From assembly GCA_964592375.1 (NCBI GenBank), contig CAZQDP010000015.1, positions 1 through 34,796 of the forward strand: 34,796 nt of DNA. The letters run 5' to 3'. Both the position numbers and the translations under genes were made by a program. The DNA is from CAZQDP01 sp964592375. GTDB taxonomy: Bacteria; Bacillota; Clostridia; RUG12999. The notes beneath the pieces were generated by a model. The model was not told the DNA's origin, did not search any database, and worked only from the letters and a program-made list of their open reading frames with translations. Shown in pieces: positions 15,535 to 23,680 of this stretch; within the stretch, counting starts at the first letter, position 1; the number at the start of each line of letters is the position of its first letter.

Positions 15535-15614
15535 ATTCTATCTCCCAATCCTTGTTTGGGCTCATTTCCCATTTTATCTTTCCCTAAGCCAAAGGAAAAT
15601 ACTCCATATATTGT

Positions 15615-15643
15615 ATTATATCAATGATTGCAGGTTTTTTCAA
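15615..15643 (-). promoter_or_regulatory. Promoter of the glycosyltransferase-ruvX-DUF1292 operon
   Basis: On the minus strand TTGAAA (15643-15638) and TATAAT (15620-15615) are 17 bases apart, about 75 bases before the start codon. Confidence 0.75.
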
Positions 15644-15708
15644 GTGCAAATATTTTTTTTTAGAAAATCACTGATTTGCCTATATCTCATGGCCTTATTC
15701 TATGATTC

Positions 15709-15767
15709 CACAAAAATACACCGACCGGTATAAAGTGCGAACAACTTTATTCCTGTCGGTGCTTTTT
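15709..15767 (-). terminator. Bidirectional terminator after the small membrane protein gene
   Basis: CACCGAC (15719-15725) pairs with GTCGGTG (15755-15761), with an inner stem of ATAAAGT and ACTTTAT. T-rich runs follow on both strands (CTTTTTATT on plus, TATTTTTG on minus). Its natural client is the minus-strand gene that ends at 15792. Confidence 0.8.
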
Positions 15768-15791
15768 ATTTACTCTCTTGTATTCCGATGA

Positions 15792-16028
15792 CTATCGCTT
15801 CTTTTTTACCATGTACAATGCAATAGATGAGCCCAAAATAACCTGCAATGCGATTGTATACGCAGTAACAATAAGTGAACGTTGTAGCATGAGCACCTCA
15901 TAATTCATTTTGCTCATGAAGAATATACCCATTGCTGTTCCAAGCAACACAACGGCACAAGAGCATACAATGGAAGTCAATATTCCTAGCACACCTTCAA
16001 TCCCAATCTCTTTCAATCGTTCTGTCAT
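15792..16028 (-). CDS. Small two-helix membrane protein of unknown function
   Basis: The 78-residue protein starts with a short charged segment (MTERLKEIG), then has two hydrophobic helices at about 12-38 and 50-72 and ends in KKKR. The basic tail suggests the C-terminus is cytoplasmic. No family was recognised. The ATG at 16028 is chosen over a GTG at 16040 because AGGTGAGG lies 6 bases upstream. It has its own promoter and terminator, so it is a monocistronic gene. Confidence 0.7.
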   Translation of the reverse strand: MTERLKEIGIEGVLGILTSIVCSCAVVLLGTAMGIFFMSKMNYEVLMLQRSLIVTAYTIALQVILGSSIALYMVKKKR

Positions 16029-16076
16029 AAAAAACCTCACCTTTTTCGTACAACATATTGCGACATTTATATATAT

Positions 16077-16105
16077 ATTCTAACACATAAGCAAAGCCTG
16101 TGCAA
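16077..16105 (-). promoter_or_regulatory. Promoter of the small membrane protein gene
   Basis: On the minus strand TTGCAC (16105-16100) and TAGAAT (16082-16077) are 17 bases apart, with a TG one base before the -10 (extended -10). Confidence 0.55.
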
Positions 16106-16207
16106 GCTGAAATATATGCCATAAACCGTATAAATATACCCCCTCCCCCCCTTATGGAAAGCAACACTTTTTGGACAAGTTTGTCAAATAATCGTGTATG
16201 GTTTTTC

Positions 16208-16236
16208 TTGCATAGAAAGCAGTTTGATATTATAAT
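16208..16236 (+). promoter_or_regulatory. Promoter of the DUF6514-like gene
   Basis: TTGCAT at 16208-16213 and TATAAT at 16231-16236 are 17 bases apart; the leader is about 50 bases and ends in AAAGGA at 16278-16283. Confidence 0.7.
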
Positions 16237-16292
16237 TGAAATAACCAATCTGTAGGGCAACTGCCTTACATCTAACGAAAGGATGAATGCAA

Positions 16293-16619
16293 ATGGAAAA
16301 GGTTCTTTGTGCTTCTGCTGTTGTCAAGGATTATGGGATTGTGCTGGATTATTATATCGTATGTTCCAGCATTGGCCTGGATGATGGCATATCCATCATC
16401 AGCTATGGAGTGGAAATTCAAAAAAATTCCACCCAAAGTGCAGAAATGTTTGAAAGTAAGGTGGTGTATGATGTTTGCCTCAGTGAGAAACAAATGGCAA
16501 GCTTTGTGCAGCTTTTGTGCGAAAACACAGTGACCCCGACAACTTTATATGACATTGTATCCGACAAAATAGAAGAAGGCTATTTTGAGCCTGCATATCC
16601 TGCCATCAAAACAGCCTAA
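16293..16619 (+). CDS. DUF6514-like small protein
   Basis: The 108-residue protein is soluble and slightly acidic. The order of features fits what I recall of the clostridial DUF6514 family: a YGI-type strand near the N-terminus, a conserved ISYGVEIQ stretch, then a C-terminal LSEKQMASFVQLLCENTVTP and a LYDIVSDKIEE helix. The family function is unknown. The ATG at 16293 gives a 9-base spacing from AAAGGA, better than 3 bases for the ATG at 16287. It stands alone between a good promoter and a strong terminator, so it is a single-gene unit. Confidence 0.7.
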   Translation: MEKVLCASAVVKDYGIVLDYYIVCSSIGLDDGISIISYGVEIQKNSTQSAEMFESKVVYDVCLSEKQMASFVQLLCENTVTPTTLYDIVSDKIEEGYFEPAYPAIKTA

Positions 16620-16663
16620 GCGCTCCCAAGCGGAGCAGTATTATTGCTCTCTCACTTTATACA

Positions 16664-16718
16664 TTCTGCCTCATATGCATGCTCTTCTTTTGAGCAGTCA
16701 CATGAGGCAGAAATTTTT
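16664..16718 (+). terminator. Long-stem terminator after the DUF6514-like gene
   Basis: TTCTGCCTCATATG (16664-16677) pairs with CACATGAGGCAGAA (16699-16712) with one mismatch. An inner stem TGCTC/GAGCA (16680-16684 with 16692-16696) extends it, and TTTTTATT follows. A second small hairpin (GAGCA/TGCTC at 16634-16649) lies just after the stop codon. Confidence 0.82.
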
Positions 16719-16734
16719 ATTAAAATATAAAAAA

Positions 16735-17919
16735 CTAAATTTTCGCGCCGCCCTTTGCTCCCTTGGCGCCGCCTTGCAACTCTAAAAGATTAGTGCTATG
16801 TGAAAAGGTCATATTGTCTCTTTCCCTTTGCCTTTTAAAAGCAATATCTATCAGCGCATCAATCAGCGCGGTGAAATCTATTCCTGCCCGCTCCCACAGA
16901 TAGAAGGAAAGCGATCCCGGAATGGTATTGATTTCATTGACATAAATACTGCCATCTTCCCCATCTATCATACAATCCACTCTGGCAACACCTGCACAGC
17001 TCAGTATTTTAAAGGTTTCAAGGCAATATGCTTTGATTGCACTTTCAGTTTCACTGCAAATAGGCGCAGGGATTAGTCTCTTCGCACCACTCATTCCCTT
17101 TGCAGAGCCCTTATATTTATCGTCATAGGAAAGTATTTCATCAGCTCCTACAGGTTGTTCACACACCGAGGCTATGGCATTTTCACTGTCTCCTAAAATG
17201 GAGCAATTAATTTCTGTGAGCTTCACGATGGCTTTTTCCACTAAAATTCTATCACTAAATTGGCAGGCAAATTCAACCGCTTCGATGAGCTCTTGTTCGT
17301 CAGCAGCTTTTTTAATGCCTACGCTCGAACCCAAATTGGCGGATTTGACAATGACCGGATACCCAATAACCTGCACCTTTTCAATATATTCACCTTGACT
17401 TTTATACCAATCCCATCCGTAAAAATAGACACAATCAAGCACCGGTATCCCTTGCTCCTTTAAGAGCTTTTTCATCATAATTTTATCCATTCCAACCGCA
17501 GAAGACAAAATATTACAGCCTCCAAACGGAAGCCCCAGCATTTCAAGGTAACCTTGAAGCGTACCATCCTCTCCGTTGGTCCCATGCATCACAGGCACAG
17601 CAACATCCACCGTGCTCACAACTGCGCTACCTAAAAGCGGTTTTGGATATCGGAGCATGAGCACCTTGCCATTATCTCTTACAAAGGTGATTTTCTCGCC
17701 CTGTTGTTTTACCTTTTTCATATCCTTAAAAGTTTCTACTTCGCAAAGTGCCGCTCCCGTATACATTTCGCCTTCTTTTGATATGTATATCGGTAGAATA
17801 TTGTATTTTCCTTTGTCGGCCGCCGCCATTGCCTGCTGTGCACTGATGATGGACACCTCATGCTCCACAGATTTACCTCCAAAGAAAAAAGCCACATTGA
17901 TTTTCATGATTAAATTCAT
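16735..17919 (-). CDS. ddl: D-alanine--D-alanine ligase
   Basis: The enzyme joins two D-alanines with ATP for peptidoglycan. Its 394 residues show the ATP-grasp family: FFGGKSVEHEVSIISA near the N-terminus, VPVMHGTNGEDGTLQGYLEM, GSSVGIKKA, and the C-terminal YVNEINTIPGSLSFYLWE with metal-binding Glu and Asn. The last residues are a Gly-Ala-Lys-rich tail (GGAKGAKGGAKI) beyond the core. The ATG at 17919 is preferred because AGAGGAAGG lies just upstream; another ATG is at 17907. It follows the MurF-like gene after 36 bases, so the pair makes and uses the D-Ala-D-Ala dipeptide. Confidence 0.93.
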   Translation of the reverse strand: MNLIMKINVAFFFGGKSVEHEVSIISAQQAMAAADKGKYNILPIYISKEGEMYTGAALCEVETFKDMKKVKQQGEKITFVRDNGKVLMLRYPKPLLGSAVVSTVDVAVPVMHGTNGEDGTLQGYLEMLGLPFGGCNILSSAVGMDKIMMKKLLKEQGIPVLDCVYFYGWDWYKSQGEYIEKVQVIGYPVIVKSANLGSSVGIKKAADEQELIEAVEFACQFSDRILVEKAIVKLTEINCSILGDSENAIASVCEQPVGADEILSYDDKYKGSAKGMSGAKRLIPAPICSETESAIKAYCLETFKILSCAGVARVDCMIDGEDGSIYVNEINTIPGSLSFYLWERAGIDFTALIDALIDIAFKRQRERDNMTFSHSTNLLELQGGAKGAKGGAKI

Positions 17920-17955
17920 CCCTTCCTCTGCATCCTTTGCAGAAATATTGCATAT

Positions 17956-19530
17956 TTACTCATTATATAAATCAGGCAAGTCGTTTTCAAACAGCACGGT
18001 GCTTCCGGATACCGCCTTGATGCGCATTTGTGCCAATGCTTCTTTTAAATCCTCTGCAATATAGATGCATTCACTGTCAAATCCGGCCGCAGTTAAGCCC
18101 TCCAAAATAGGTTTGGTTTGCTTTTTACCCACTAAAATGACATAATCACAGTGTGCAGCTGCCGCCATGCCAAAATCAACATTATACTCATTCTGTTTAT
18201 CCCCAAGCTCTACGATACCGGGCGTAATCAAAATGCGCCCTCCTTTTGGGAAACACCCCAGCACCTCCACGGCAGATTTCGCACCCTCACGATTAGAGTT
18301 AAATGCATCGTCAATCACGCTGATGCCGCCCGGCAGACTCTTTAGCTCAAGACGGTGCGCCACCGGCTGAAGCTTTAAAACCGCATAGGCAATCTTTTCG
18401 TATTGCACGCCAAGCCGCCTTGCCATTGCGGCGGCTCCTACGATATTTAAAACATTATGCAGTCCAAGTAGCTTTGTTTGAATAGGCACGCTATTGCCAT
18501 CCATGTCGCATAGCTTAAAGCTGCACCCAAAGCTGCCGTATGATACCTCCTCGGCCCAAAACTGTGCTCCCTGCAACTTTTCAATGGCATACCCTACAGC
18601 CGCCTTATATGGATTGTGTTTCGAAATCAGCTGGCTCGATAGGTTTATCACCAGATTATTCTTATCTGCTAGCGCTTCTGCTAGCTCAAACTTAGTTTTC
18701 ACAATATTTTCAATGCTTTTAAACGTATCCAAATGTTGTGGACCAATGGATGTGATAAGGCCATAGGTCGGCAATACAAGGTCGCAGATTTCCTTTATTT
18801 CTCCAACGCCCTTAGCACCCATTTCGCACACAAACACCTGATGAGTGGAACGCAGCATTGTTCGAATAGTTTTAATCACACCCATGGTGGTATTGTAGCT
18901 TTCAGGCGTGATGAGGGTATTGTATTTTTCGGAGAGTATTCTACCTAAAATAAATTTAGAGCTTGTTTTTCCATAACTGCCCGTGATGCCGATCACTGTT
19001 AAATTCGGCATGCCGGAAATCATTTTTTTTGCATCTAGATAGTACCAGCGATGAATAGAAAGCTCCATTGGCCGATTGATCATATTGATTAGCGCTAACC
19101 ATAACGGCGTAAAAACACCAAGCATGACAAGCAAAAGTGCTTGCCAAATTGGCGCAATCCATAAAAACAACAAAGTGTATGCTGCCATTGTCAAAATAAC
19201 ACCGGTGATAATCAGCCGCCCCACCCTACTGGTGACCACAAGCGGCTTTTTTGCTATGTTCTTTGGCCTGAAGGCATAGAGCAAAGCAAATGTAGCGGCA
19301 AAACAAATGGATGCCAAAAGTATAGAGCCAAATTGGTAGCTCATCGCATAGATGAGATACGGCAACAAATCAAAAATAGTGATATTTCTCCTAATATTTT
19401 GATAAACCCATTTTAAATATGCACCACTAATATATGAATTTTGCTGAAGCATATGAATGGCAGATTTCATTTTCCAAAAAAACCACAAGGAAAATCCTGC
19501 CGCTATAATTGTAAAACAAACAGCGTACAT
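17956..19530 (-). CDS. MurF-like Mur ligase with an N-terminal membrane domain
   Basis: The 524-residue protein has a hydrophobic N-terminal domain with about five membrane helices (near 3-19, 55-70, 70-86, 102-125 and 127-150), then a Mur ligase core. The ATP loop GITGSYGKTS is at 181-190, with ESYNTTMG, CEMGAKGVGEI, the HLD of GPQHLDTF, and a C-terminal DDAFNSNREGAKSA/ITPGIVELG. MurF adds D-Ala-D-Ala to UDP-MurNAc-tripeptide. Classical MurF is soluble and about 450 residues, so this is a membrane-tethered variant. The neighbouring ddl gene supports the MurF assignment, but another D-Ala-D-Ala-type ligation cannot be excluded. The ribosome site is weak (GGGATG about 10 bases upstream), so coupling to the gene 21 bases before is likely. 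Confidence 0.85.
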   Translation of the reverse strand: MYAVCFTIIAAGFSLWFFWKMKSAIHMLQQNSYISGAYLKWVYQNIRRNITIFDLLPYLIYAMSYQFGSILLASICFAATFALLYAFRPKNIAKKPLVVTSRVGRLIITGVILTMAAYTLLFLWIAPIWQALLLVMLGVFTPLWLALINMINRPMELSIHRWYYLDAKKMISGMPNLTVIGITGSYGKTSSKFILGRILSEKYNTLITPESYNTTMGVIKTIRTMLRSTHQVFVCEMGAKGVGEIKEICDLVLPTYGLITSIGPQHLDTFKSIENIVKTKFELAEALADKNNLVINLSSQLISKHNPYKAAVGYAIEKLQGAQFWAEEVSYGSFGCSFKLCDMDGNSVPIQTKLLGLHNVLNIVGAAAMARRLGVQYEKIAYAVLKLQPVAHRLELKSLPGGISVIDDAFNSNREGAKSAVEVLGCFPKGGRILITPGIVELGDKQNEYNVDFGMAAAAHCDYVILVGKKQTKPILEGLTAAGFDSECIYIAEDLKEALAQMRIKAVSGSTVLFENDLPDLYNE

Positions 19531-19551
19531 TTTTTAACACATCCCGTATTT

Positions 19552-20316
19552 TCATTCATTCCCAAGAAAGCTAAGTGTAATCAGCTTGAAATAGCCAAGC
19601 TGTTCCAAAAAAGAATAATGCCCTGCACCTTTTAATACGATGAGGCCTGCATCCGGAATGCGCTTTTCCATGAGCTTTGCATCGGCTAGGGGTGTTGCAT
19701 CATCCTTTTCGCCCCAAATAAGCAGTGTTGGCTGGGCAACATCTTTCAAAAGAGTAGTCAAATCCTCATTGACCACTTTGACCATCACGCTTCGCATGAT
19801 GGGGCTTGCATTTTTATAATCTGTAGATCCAAATTTTTCTTGTATTTTTTCCTGCATCTGCGTGGAAAACAGTCCTAATAAATGTGCTGCTTTTTTTGCA
19901 CCCTTATAAGCATACACTTTCGCAAAATACCCTATGCCTCTCTTTGGCCGAATTCCAGCACTATCCACCAAAATGAGCTTATGTATGGGTGTTAACCTTT
20001 TGGCAGATAAAATCAGTGCAATTCTGCCTCCAAAGGAATGACCCATGATCACTGGATTTTTAAGTTCCAAAGCCTCAATAAAGCGAGCAGTAAAATCGGC
20101 ATATTCGTAAACATCCCAAACACTACTTGGCAGATCGCTTTCGCCAAAGCCGGGAAAATCCAGCATGGTAACACGGCAAGACTCTCTCAAAAAATCGAAA
20201 ACCGGCCGCATGGTATCCCGATTCACGCCCCAGCCATGAAGCAGTAGAATATCCTTGCCGCTTCCTTCGGTTTCGTATTCCACCTTCTGGCCATCGATTA
20301 AAATATTCATGAACAC
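19552..20316 (-). CDS. Alpha/beta-fold hydrolase
   Basis: About 254 residues with the complete alpha/beta-hydrolase set: oxyanion HGWG near the N-terminus, nucleophile Ser in GHSFGG, Asp in WGEKDDATP and His in GAGHYSFLE. Family members hydrolyse esters and related bonds; the substrate is unknown. The start is a GTG at 20316 (7 bases after AGAGG) or the ATG at 20310; the longer ATG frame from 20331 has no ribosome site. It is the first gene of the operon with the MurF-like and ddl genes, so a role linked to cell-wall precursors is possible. Confidence 0.85.
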   Translation of the reverse strand: MFMNILIDGQKVEYETEGSGKDILLLHGWGVNRDTMRPVFDFLRESCRVTMLDFPGFGESDLPSSVWDVYEYADFTARFIEALELKNPVIMGHSFGGRIALILSAKRLTPIHKLILVDSAGIRPKRGIGYFAKVYAYKGAKKAAHLLGLFSTQMQEKIQEKFGSTDYKNASPIMRSVMVKVVNEDLTTLLKDVAQPTLLIWGEKDDATPLADAKLMEKRIPDAGLIVLKGAGHYSFLEQLGYFKLITLSFLGNE

Positions 20317-20380
20317 TATTCTGCCTCTCATTGTTTATATGGTATATTTTATCAAATTCTCCAGTAAACTATTCCTATAT

Positions 20381-20409
20381 ATTATACAACACAAAAATCA
20401 TTTTGTCTA
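20381..20409 (-). promoter_or_regulatory. Promoter of the hydrolase-MurF-ddl operon
   Basis: On the minus strand TAGACA (20409-20404) and TATAAT (20386-20381) are 17 bases apart, about 65 bases before the start codon. Confidence 0.65.
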
Positions 20410-20446
20410 TTATTTTCTCTTTTTTGTTAAAACAACGTAAAAACAA

Positions 20447-20475
20447 TTGACATTCTTATCCAACATTATTATAAT
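20447..20475 (+). promoter_or_regulatory. Perfect consensus promoter of the glycogen operon
   Basis: TTGACA at 20447-20452 and TATAAT at 20470-20475 are 17 bases apart, matching the vegetative consensus at all 12 positions. The leader of about 68 bases is almost entirely A and T. The only visible route for repression or attenuation is unknown proteins; no operator dyad was seen. Confidence 0.82.
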
Positions 20476-20549
20476 AGATTTTATAATAATATAATAATTT
20501 TAATATGAATATAAATAATCATAATTCAATAATTTTAGGAAGGTATTTC

Positions 20550-22454
20550 ATGACAAACCGCACTTCATATCTCAGTAAAACAGATGTATTTTTATTTCAT
20601 GAGGGAACCAATTTTTGCAGCTATGACATGCTTGGCGCACACCAAAAAGAAGATGGCGTATGGTTTTGCACCTATGCACCGCATGCCAAGCAAGTCAGCG
20701 TTGTCGGCGATTTTAATGGGTGGAGCCATGAGAACAATCCGATGCAAAAGATAAACAAAGAAGGATTGTGGCAGATTTTTGTCTCCGGCATGCAAAAAGG
20801 TGATTTATATAAATACTCCATCTTAACCTGCGATGGAGACTTTTGCATGAAAGCAGACCCTTACGCGATTTATAGTGAGCTTCGCCCTCAAACCGCTTCT
20901 GTTGTTTGGAATTTAAATGACTATCCATGGCGGGATAAAAATTGGCAAAAGCATAAGGCCGCTTCTCAATTATTTAATAAACCGGTGAATATTTACGAGT
21001 TGCACGTAGGCTCTTGGCGACGCCATGAGGATGGACAACCATATTCTTATCGTGACCTTGCAGAGCATTTAATTCCCTATATTCTTGAAATGGGGTACAC
21101 CCATATTGAGCTGATGCCTCTTAGCGAATATCCCTATGATGGGTCGTGGGGGTACCAGGTCACAGGATACTATGCCATTACCTCTCGTTTTGGCACTCCC
21201 GAAGATTTTATGTACTTTGTGGATAGTTGTCATCTTCGAGGAATTGGTGTCATCATGGACTGGGTATGTGCTCACTTCCCTAAAGATGCCCATGGGCTGT
21301 ATCGTTTTGACGGCAAACCCCTCTATGAATATGCCGATCCTGTAAAAGGCGAGCATTCTGAATGGGGAACCATGGTATTTGATTTTGGGCGAGGTGAGGT
21401 AAAGAGCTTCCTTATTTCAAACGCCATGTTTTGGATGGATAAATATCATATAGACGGTCTGCGTGTTGATGCCGTTGCCAGCATGCTTTATCTTGACTAT
21501 GGAAAGCAAAATAATGCATGGCATGCCAATGTCAATGGTGGAAATCAAAATCTAGAAGCGGTAGAATTTATGCAGCAACTGAACAAGGCTGTATTTGGGA
21601 AATACCCCGGCACCCTGATGATTGCTGAAGAATCCACCGCATGGCCGCTTGTGACAATGCCTGTTCATTCGGGTGGTCTTGGATACAGTCACAAATGGAA
21701 TATGGGATGGATGAATGATATGCTAAGGTATATCGCAACCGATACAGCAGCGCGAGAGAGCCAGCACAATATGATTACCTTTTCCCTCACCTATGCATTT
21801 TCGGAAAATTACATTCTGCCTATTTCCCACGATGAGGTGGTGCACGGCAAACGATCTCTTGTAAATAAAACCTGCGGAGCGTACGATCAGCGTTTTGCTA
21901 TGCTTCGTGCATTTTATGGTTTTATGTATGCACATCCGGGAAAAAAACTTTTGTTTATGGGCTGTGAATTCGCCCAATTTGATGAATGGAATTATGCTAC
22001 GCAGCTTGACTGGCATCTTCTTTCCTTCCCTGCACACAAAGCAATGCAGGCGTATGTTCGAGCACTCAATCTGACATATTTAAAGCAAACGGCGCTATGG
22101 GAAAATGATACCGACTGGAACGGTTTTTCCTGGATATGTGCCGATGCAAAGCGTGAAAATGTCATTGTGTTTAAGCGCAAAGGCAAGAAAAAAACAGATG
22201 TTTTAGTTGTGGTTTGTAATTTTTCGCCAAATCACTATGAGCAATTTCGAATAGGACTTCCGCTTGCAGGCACCTATGAATTGGTGCTTAGCAGTGAGCA
22301 GATTGAATTTGGTGGGATGGGGCAAGTTCTCGAATTGGTCGCTTCCGAAAAAATTCCATGGCATGGACTTTCGCAATCAGCAAACATGAATATTTTACCC
22401 TTATCTACGATATATATAAAATATAGGACAAATAGAAAAATGATAGAAACATGA
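20550..22454 (+). CDS. glgB: 1,4-alpha-glucan branching enzyme
   Basis: The 634-residue enzyme makes alpha-1,6 branches in glycogen. It has an N-terminal CBM48-like domain (GVWFCTYAPHAKQVSVVGDFNGW near 36-58), a GH13 barrel with region I-type DWVCAHFPKD, nucleophile Asp in DGLRVDAVASML, acid Glu in MIAEEST and the third Asp in PISHDEVVHGK, and a C-terminal beta domain. It has the usual bacterial length without the long N1 extension. The ATG at 20550 is chosen because TAGGAAGG (20536-20543) lies 6 bases upstream; the longer frame from 20505 lacks a site. First of four glycogen genes on one strand. Confidence 0.95.
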   Translation: MTNRTSYLSKTDVFLFHEGTNFCSYDMLGAHQKEDGVWFCTYAPHAKQVSVVGDFNGWSHENNPMQKINKEGLWQIFVSGMQKGDLYKYSILTCDGDFCMKADPYAIYSELRPQTASVVWNLNDYPWRDKNWQKHKAASQLFNKPVNIYELHVGSWRRHEDGQPYSYRDLAEHLIPYILEMGYTHIELMPLSEYPYDGSWGYQVTGYYAITSRFGTPEDFMYFVDSCHLRGIGVIMDWVCAHFPKDAHGLYRFDGKPLYEYADPVKGEHSEWGTMVFDFGRGEVKSFLISNAMFWMDKYHIDGLRVDAVASMLYLDYGKQNNAWHANVNGGNQNLEAVEFMQQLNKAVFGKYPGTLMIAEESTAWPLVTMPVHSGGLGYSHKWNMGWMNDMLRYIATDTAARESQHNMITFSLTYAFSENYILPISHDEVVHGKRSLVNKTCGAYDQRFAMLRAFYGFMYAHPGKKLLFMGCEFAQFDEWNYATQLDWHLLSFPAHKAMQAYVRALNLTYLKQTALWENDTDWNGFSWICADAKRENVIVFKRKGKKKTDVLVVVCNFSPNHYEQFRIGLPLAGTYELVLSSEQIEFGGMGQVLELVASEKIPWHGLSQSANMNILPLSTIYIKYRTNRKMIET

Positions 22455-22464
22455 GGTGACAAAG

Positions 22465-23664
22465 ATGAGAGAAGGAAAATGTATTGCTATGCTATTAGCA
22501 GGTGGTCAGGGCAGTCGTCTTGGGGTACTTACAAGGAAGCTTGCAAAGCCTGCTGTCCCCTTTGGTGGGAAATACAGAATTATTGATTTCACACTGAGTA
22601 ATTGTATTAATTCAGGTATTGAAACCGTCGGTGTACTGACACAGTATCAACCACTTGAGCTCAATGCCTATATCGGAAATGGGCAGCCTTGGGATCTTGA
22701 CAGACTACATGGCGGTGTTGCTGTGCTTCCTCCCTATACAACCAGCAATAAAGAACAATGGTATAAGGGAACTGCCAATGCCATTTATCAAAATATCCAT
22801 TTCTTGGAGCGTTTTTCGCCCACCTATGTGCTTGTCCTCTCAGGCGATCATATTTATAAAATGGATTACGCAAAAATGCTGTTCCACCACACCCAAAGGC
22901 AAGCGGACGTTACTATCGCTACCATTGACGTACCAATTGAGGAAGCCAGTCGCTTTGGCATGATGAATGCCAATGCAGACGGTGAAATTTATGAGTTTGA
23001 GGAAAAACCGAAAAAACCCAAAAGCACAAAAGCTTCCATGGGTATTTATATTTTTAACTGGGATATTCTGAAGCGATATTTGGTGGAAGATGAAAGTAAT
23101 ACTTCCTCCTCCCATGATTTTGGCAAGAATATCATCCCTGCCATGCTCTCAGACGGACAAAAGCTCATCGCCTATGATTTTGAAGGATATTGGAAGGATG
23201 TCGGTACCATCAAAAGCTATTGGGAAGCCAATATGGATTTAATTGGCCCCGCTGCGGTGTTCAATCTTTATGACAATGCGTGGCGTATTTATGCGCGAAA
23301 TCCCGGTGTGCCGCCCAACTTTATTGCAACCGGTTCAAATGTTGTGCGCAGTATGATTACGGAGGGCAGTATTATCTATGGCAATGTAGACTCATCCATT
23401 ATCTTTCACAGCGTTTATATTGGAAAGAATTCCAGTGTGAAAAACTCCATTATCATGCCGGGTGTACATATAGAAGATCATGTAAATATCGAATACAGTA
23501 TCATTGCAGAGAATGCGCACATCGGGTGCGGCTGCCAGGTGGGCAGTAATCCTGCCGATATGCCAGATGCAATGCGAAAAGGCATCACTGAGGGGATTAC
23601 GGTGGTCGGCGACGGACTGCATTTGCCTGATCATTTCAAAGTAACAGGCGAGGAAATTTATTAA
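22465..23664 (+). CDS. glgC: Glucose-1-phosphate adenylyltransferase (ADP-glucose pyrophosphorylase), catalytic subunit
   Basis: The enzyme makes ADP-glucose from ATP and glucose-1-phosphate, the committed step of glycogen synthesis. The 399-residue protein has the nucleotide loop LAGGQGSRLGVLT near 11-23, AKPAVPFGGKYRIIDFTLSN, SGDHIYKMDY, FEEKPKKPK and DVGTIKSYWEANM, then a C-terminal left-handed beta-helix. The ATG at 22465 sits 6 bases after GAGGTG, which overlaps the glgB stop; a GTG at 22456 is less likely. Pairs with GlgD. Confidence 0.95.
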   Translation: MREGKCIAMLLAGGQGSRLGVLTRKLAKPAVPFGGKYRIIDFTLSNCINSGIETVGVLTQYQPLELNAYIGNGQPWDLDRLHGGVAVLPPYTTSNKEQWYKGTANAIYQNIHFLERFSPTYVLVLSGDHIYKMDYAKMLFHHTQRQADVTIATIDVPIEEASRFGMMNANADGEIYEFEEKPKKPKSTKASMGIYIFNWDILKRYLVEDESNTSSSHDFGKNIIPAMLSDGQKLIAYDFEGYWKDVGTIKSYWEANMDLIGPAAVFNLYDNAWRIYARNPGVPPNFIATGSNVVRSMITEGSIIYGNVDSSIIFHSVYIGKNSSVKNSIIMPGVHIEDHVNIEYSIIAENAHIGCGCQVGSNPADMPDAMRKGITEGITVVGDGLHLPDHFKVTGEEIY

Positions 23665-23680
23665 AGGAAGTGAATGAAAG

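Noticed and set aside
16134..16152. A C-rich tract (runs of C near 16139-16151)
   Set aside because: It is a simple low-complexity run in an intergenic region; no partner strand or repeat array was seen.
15997..16260. An 87-codon open frame on the minus strand
   Set aside because: It overlaps the start and promoter of the better-supported small membrane protein and includes a poly-G run coded by a C-tract. No ribosome site was found.
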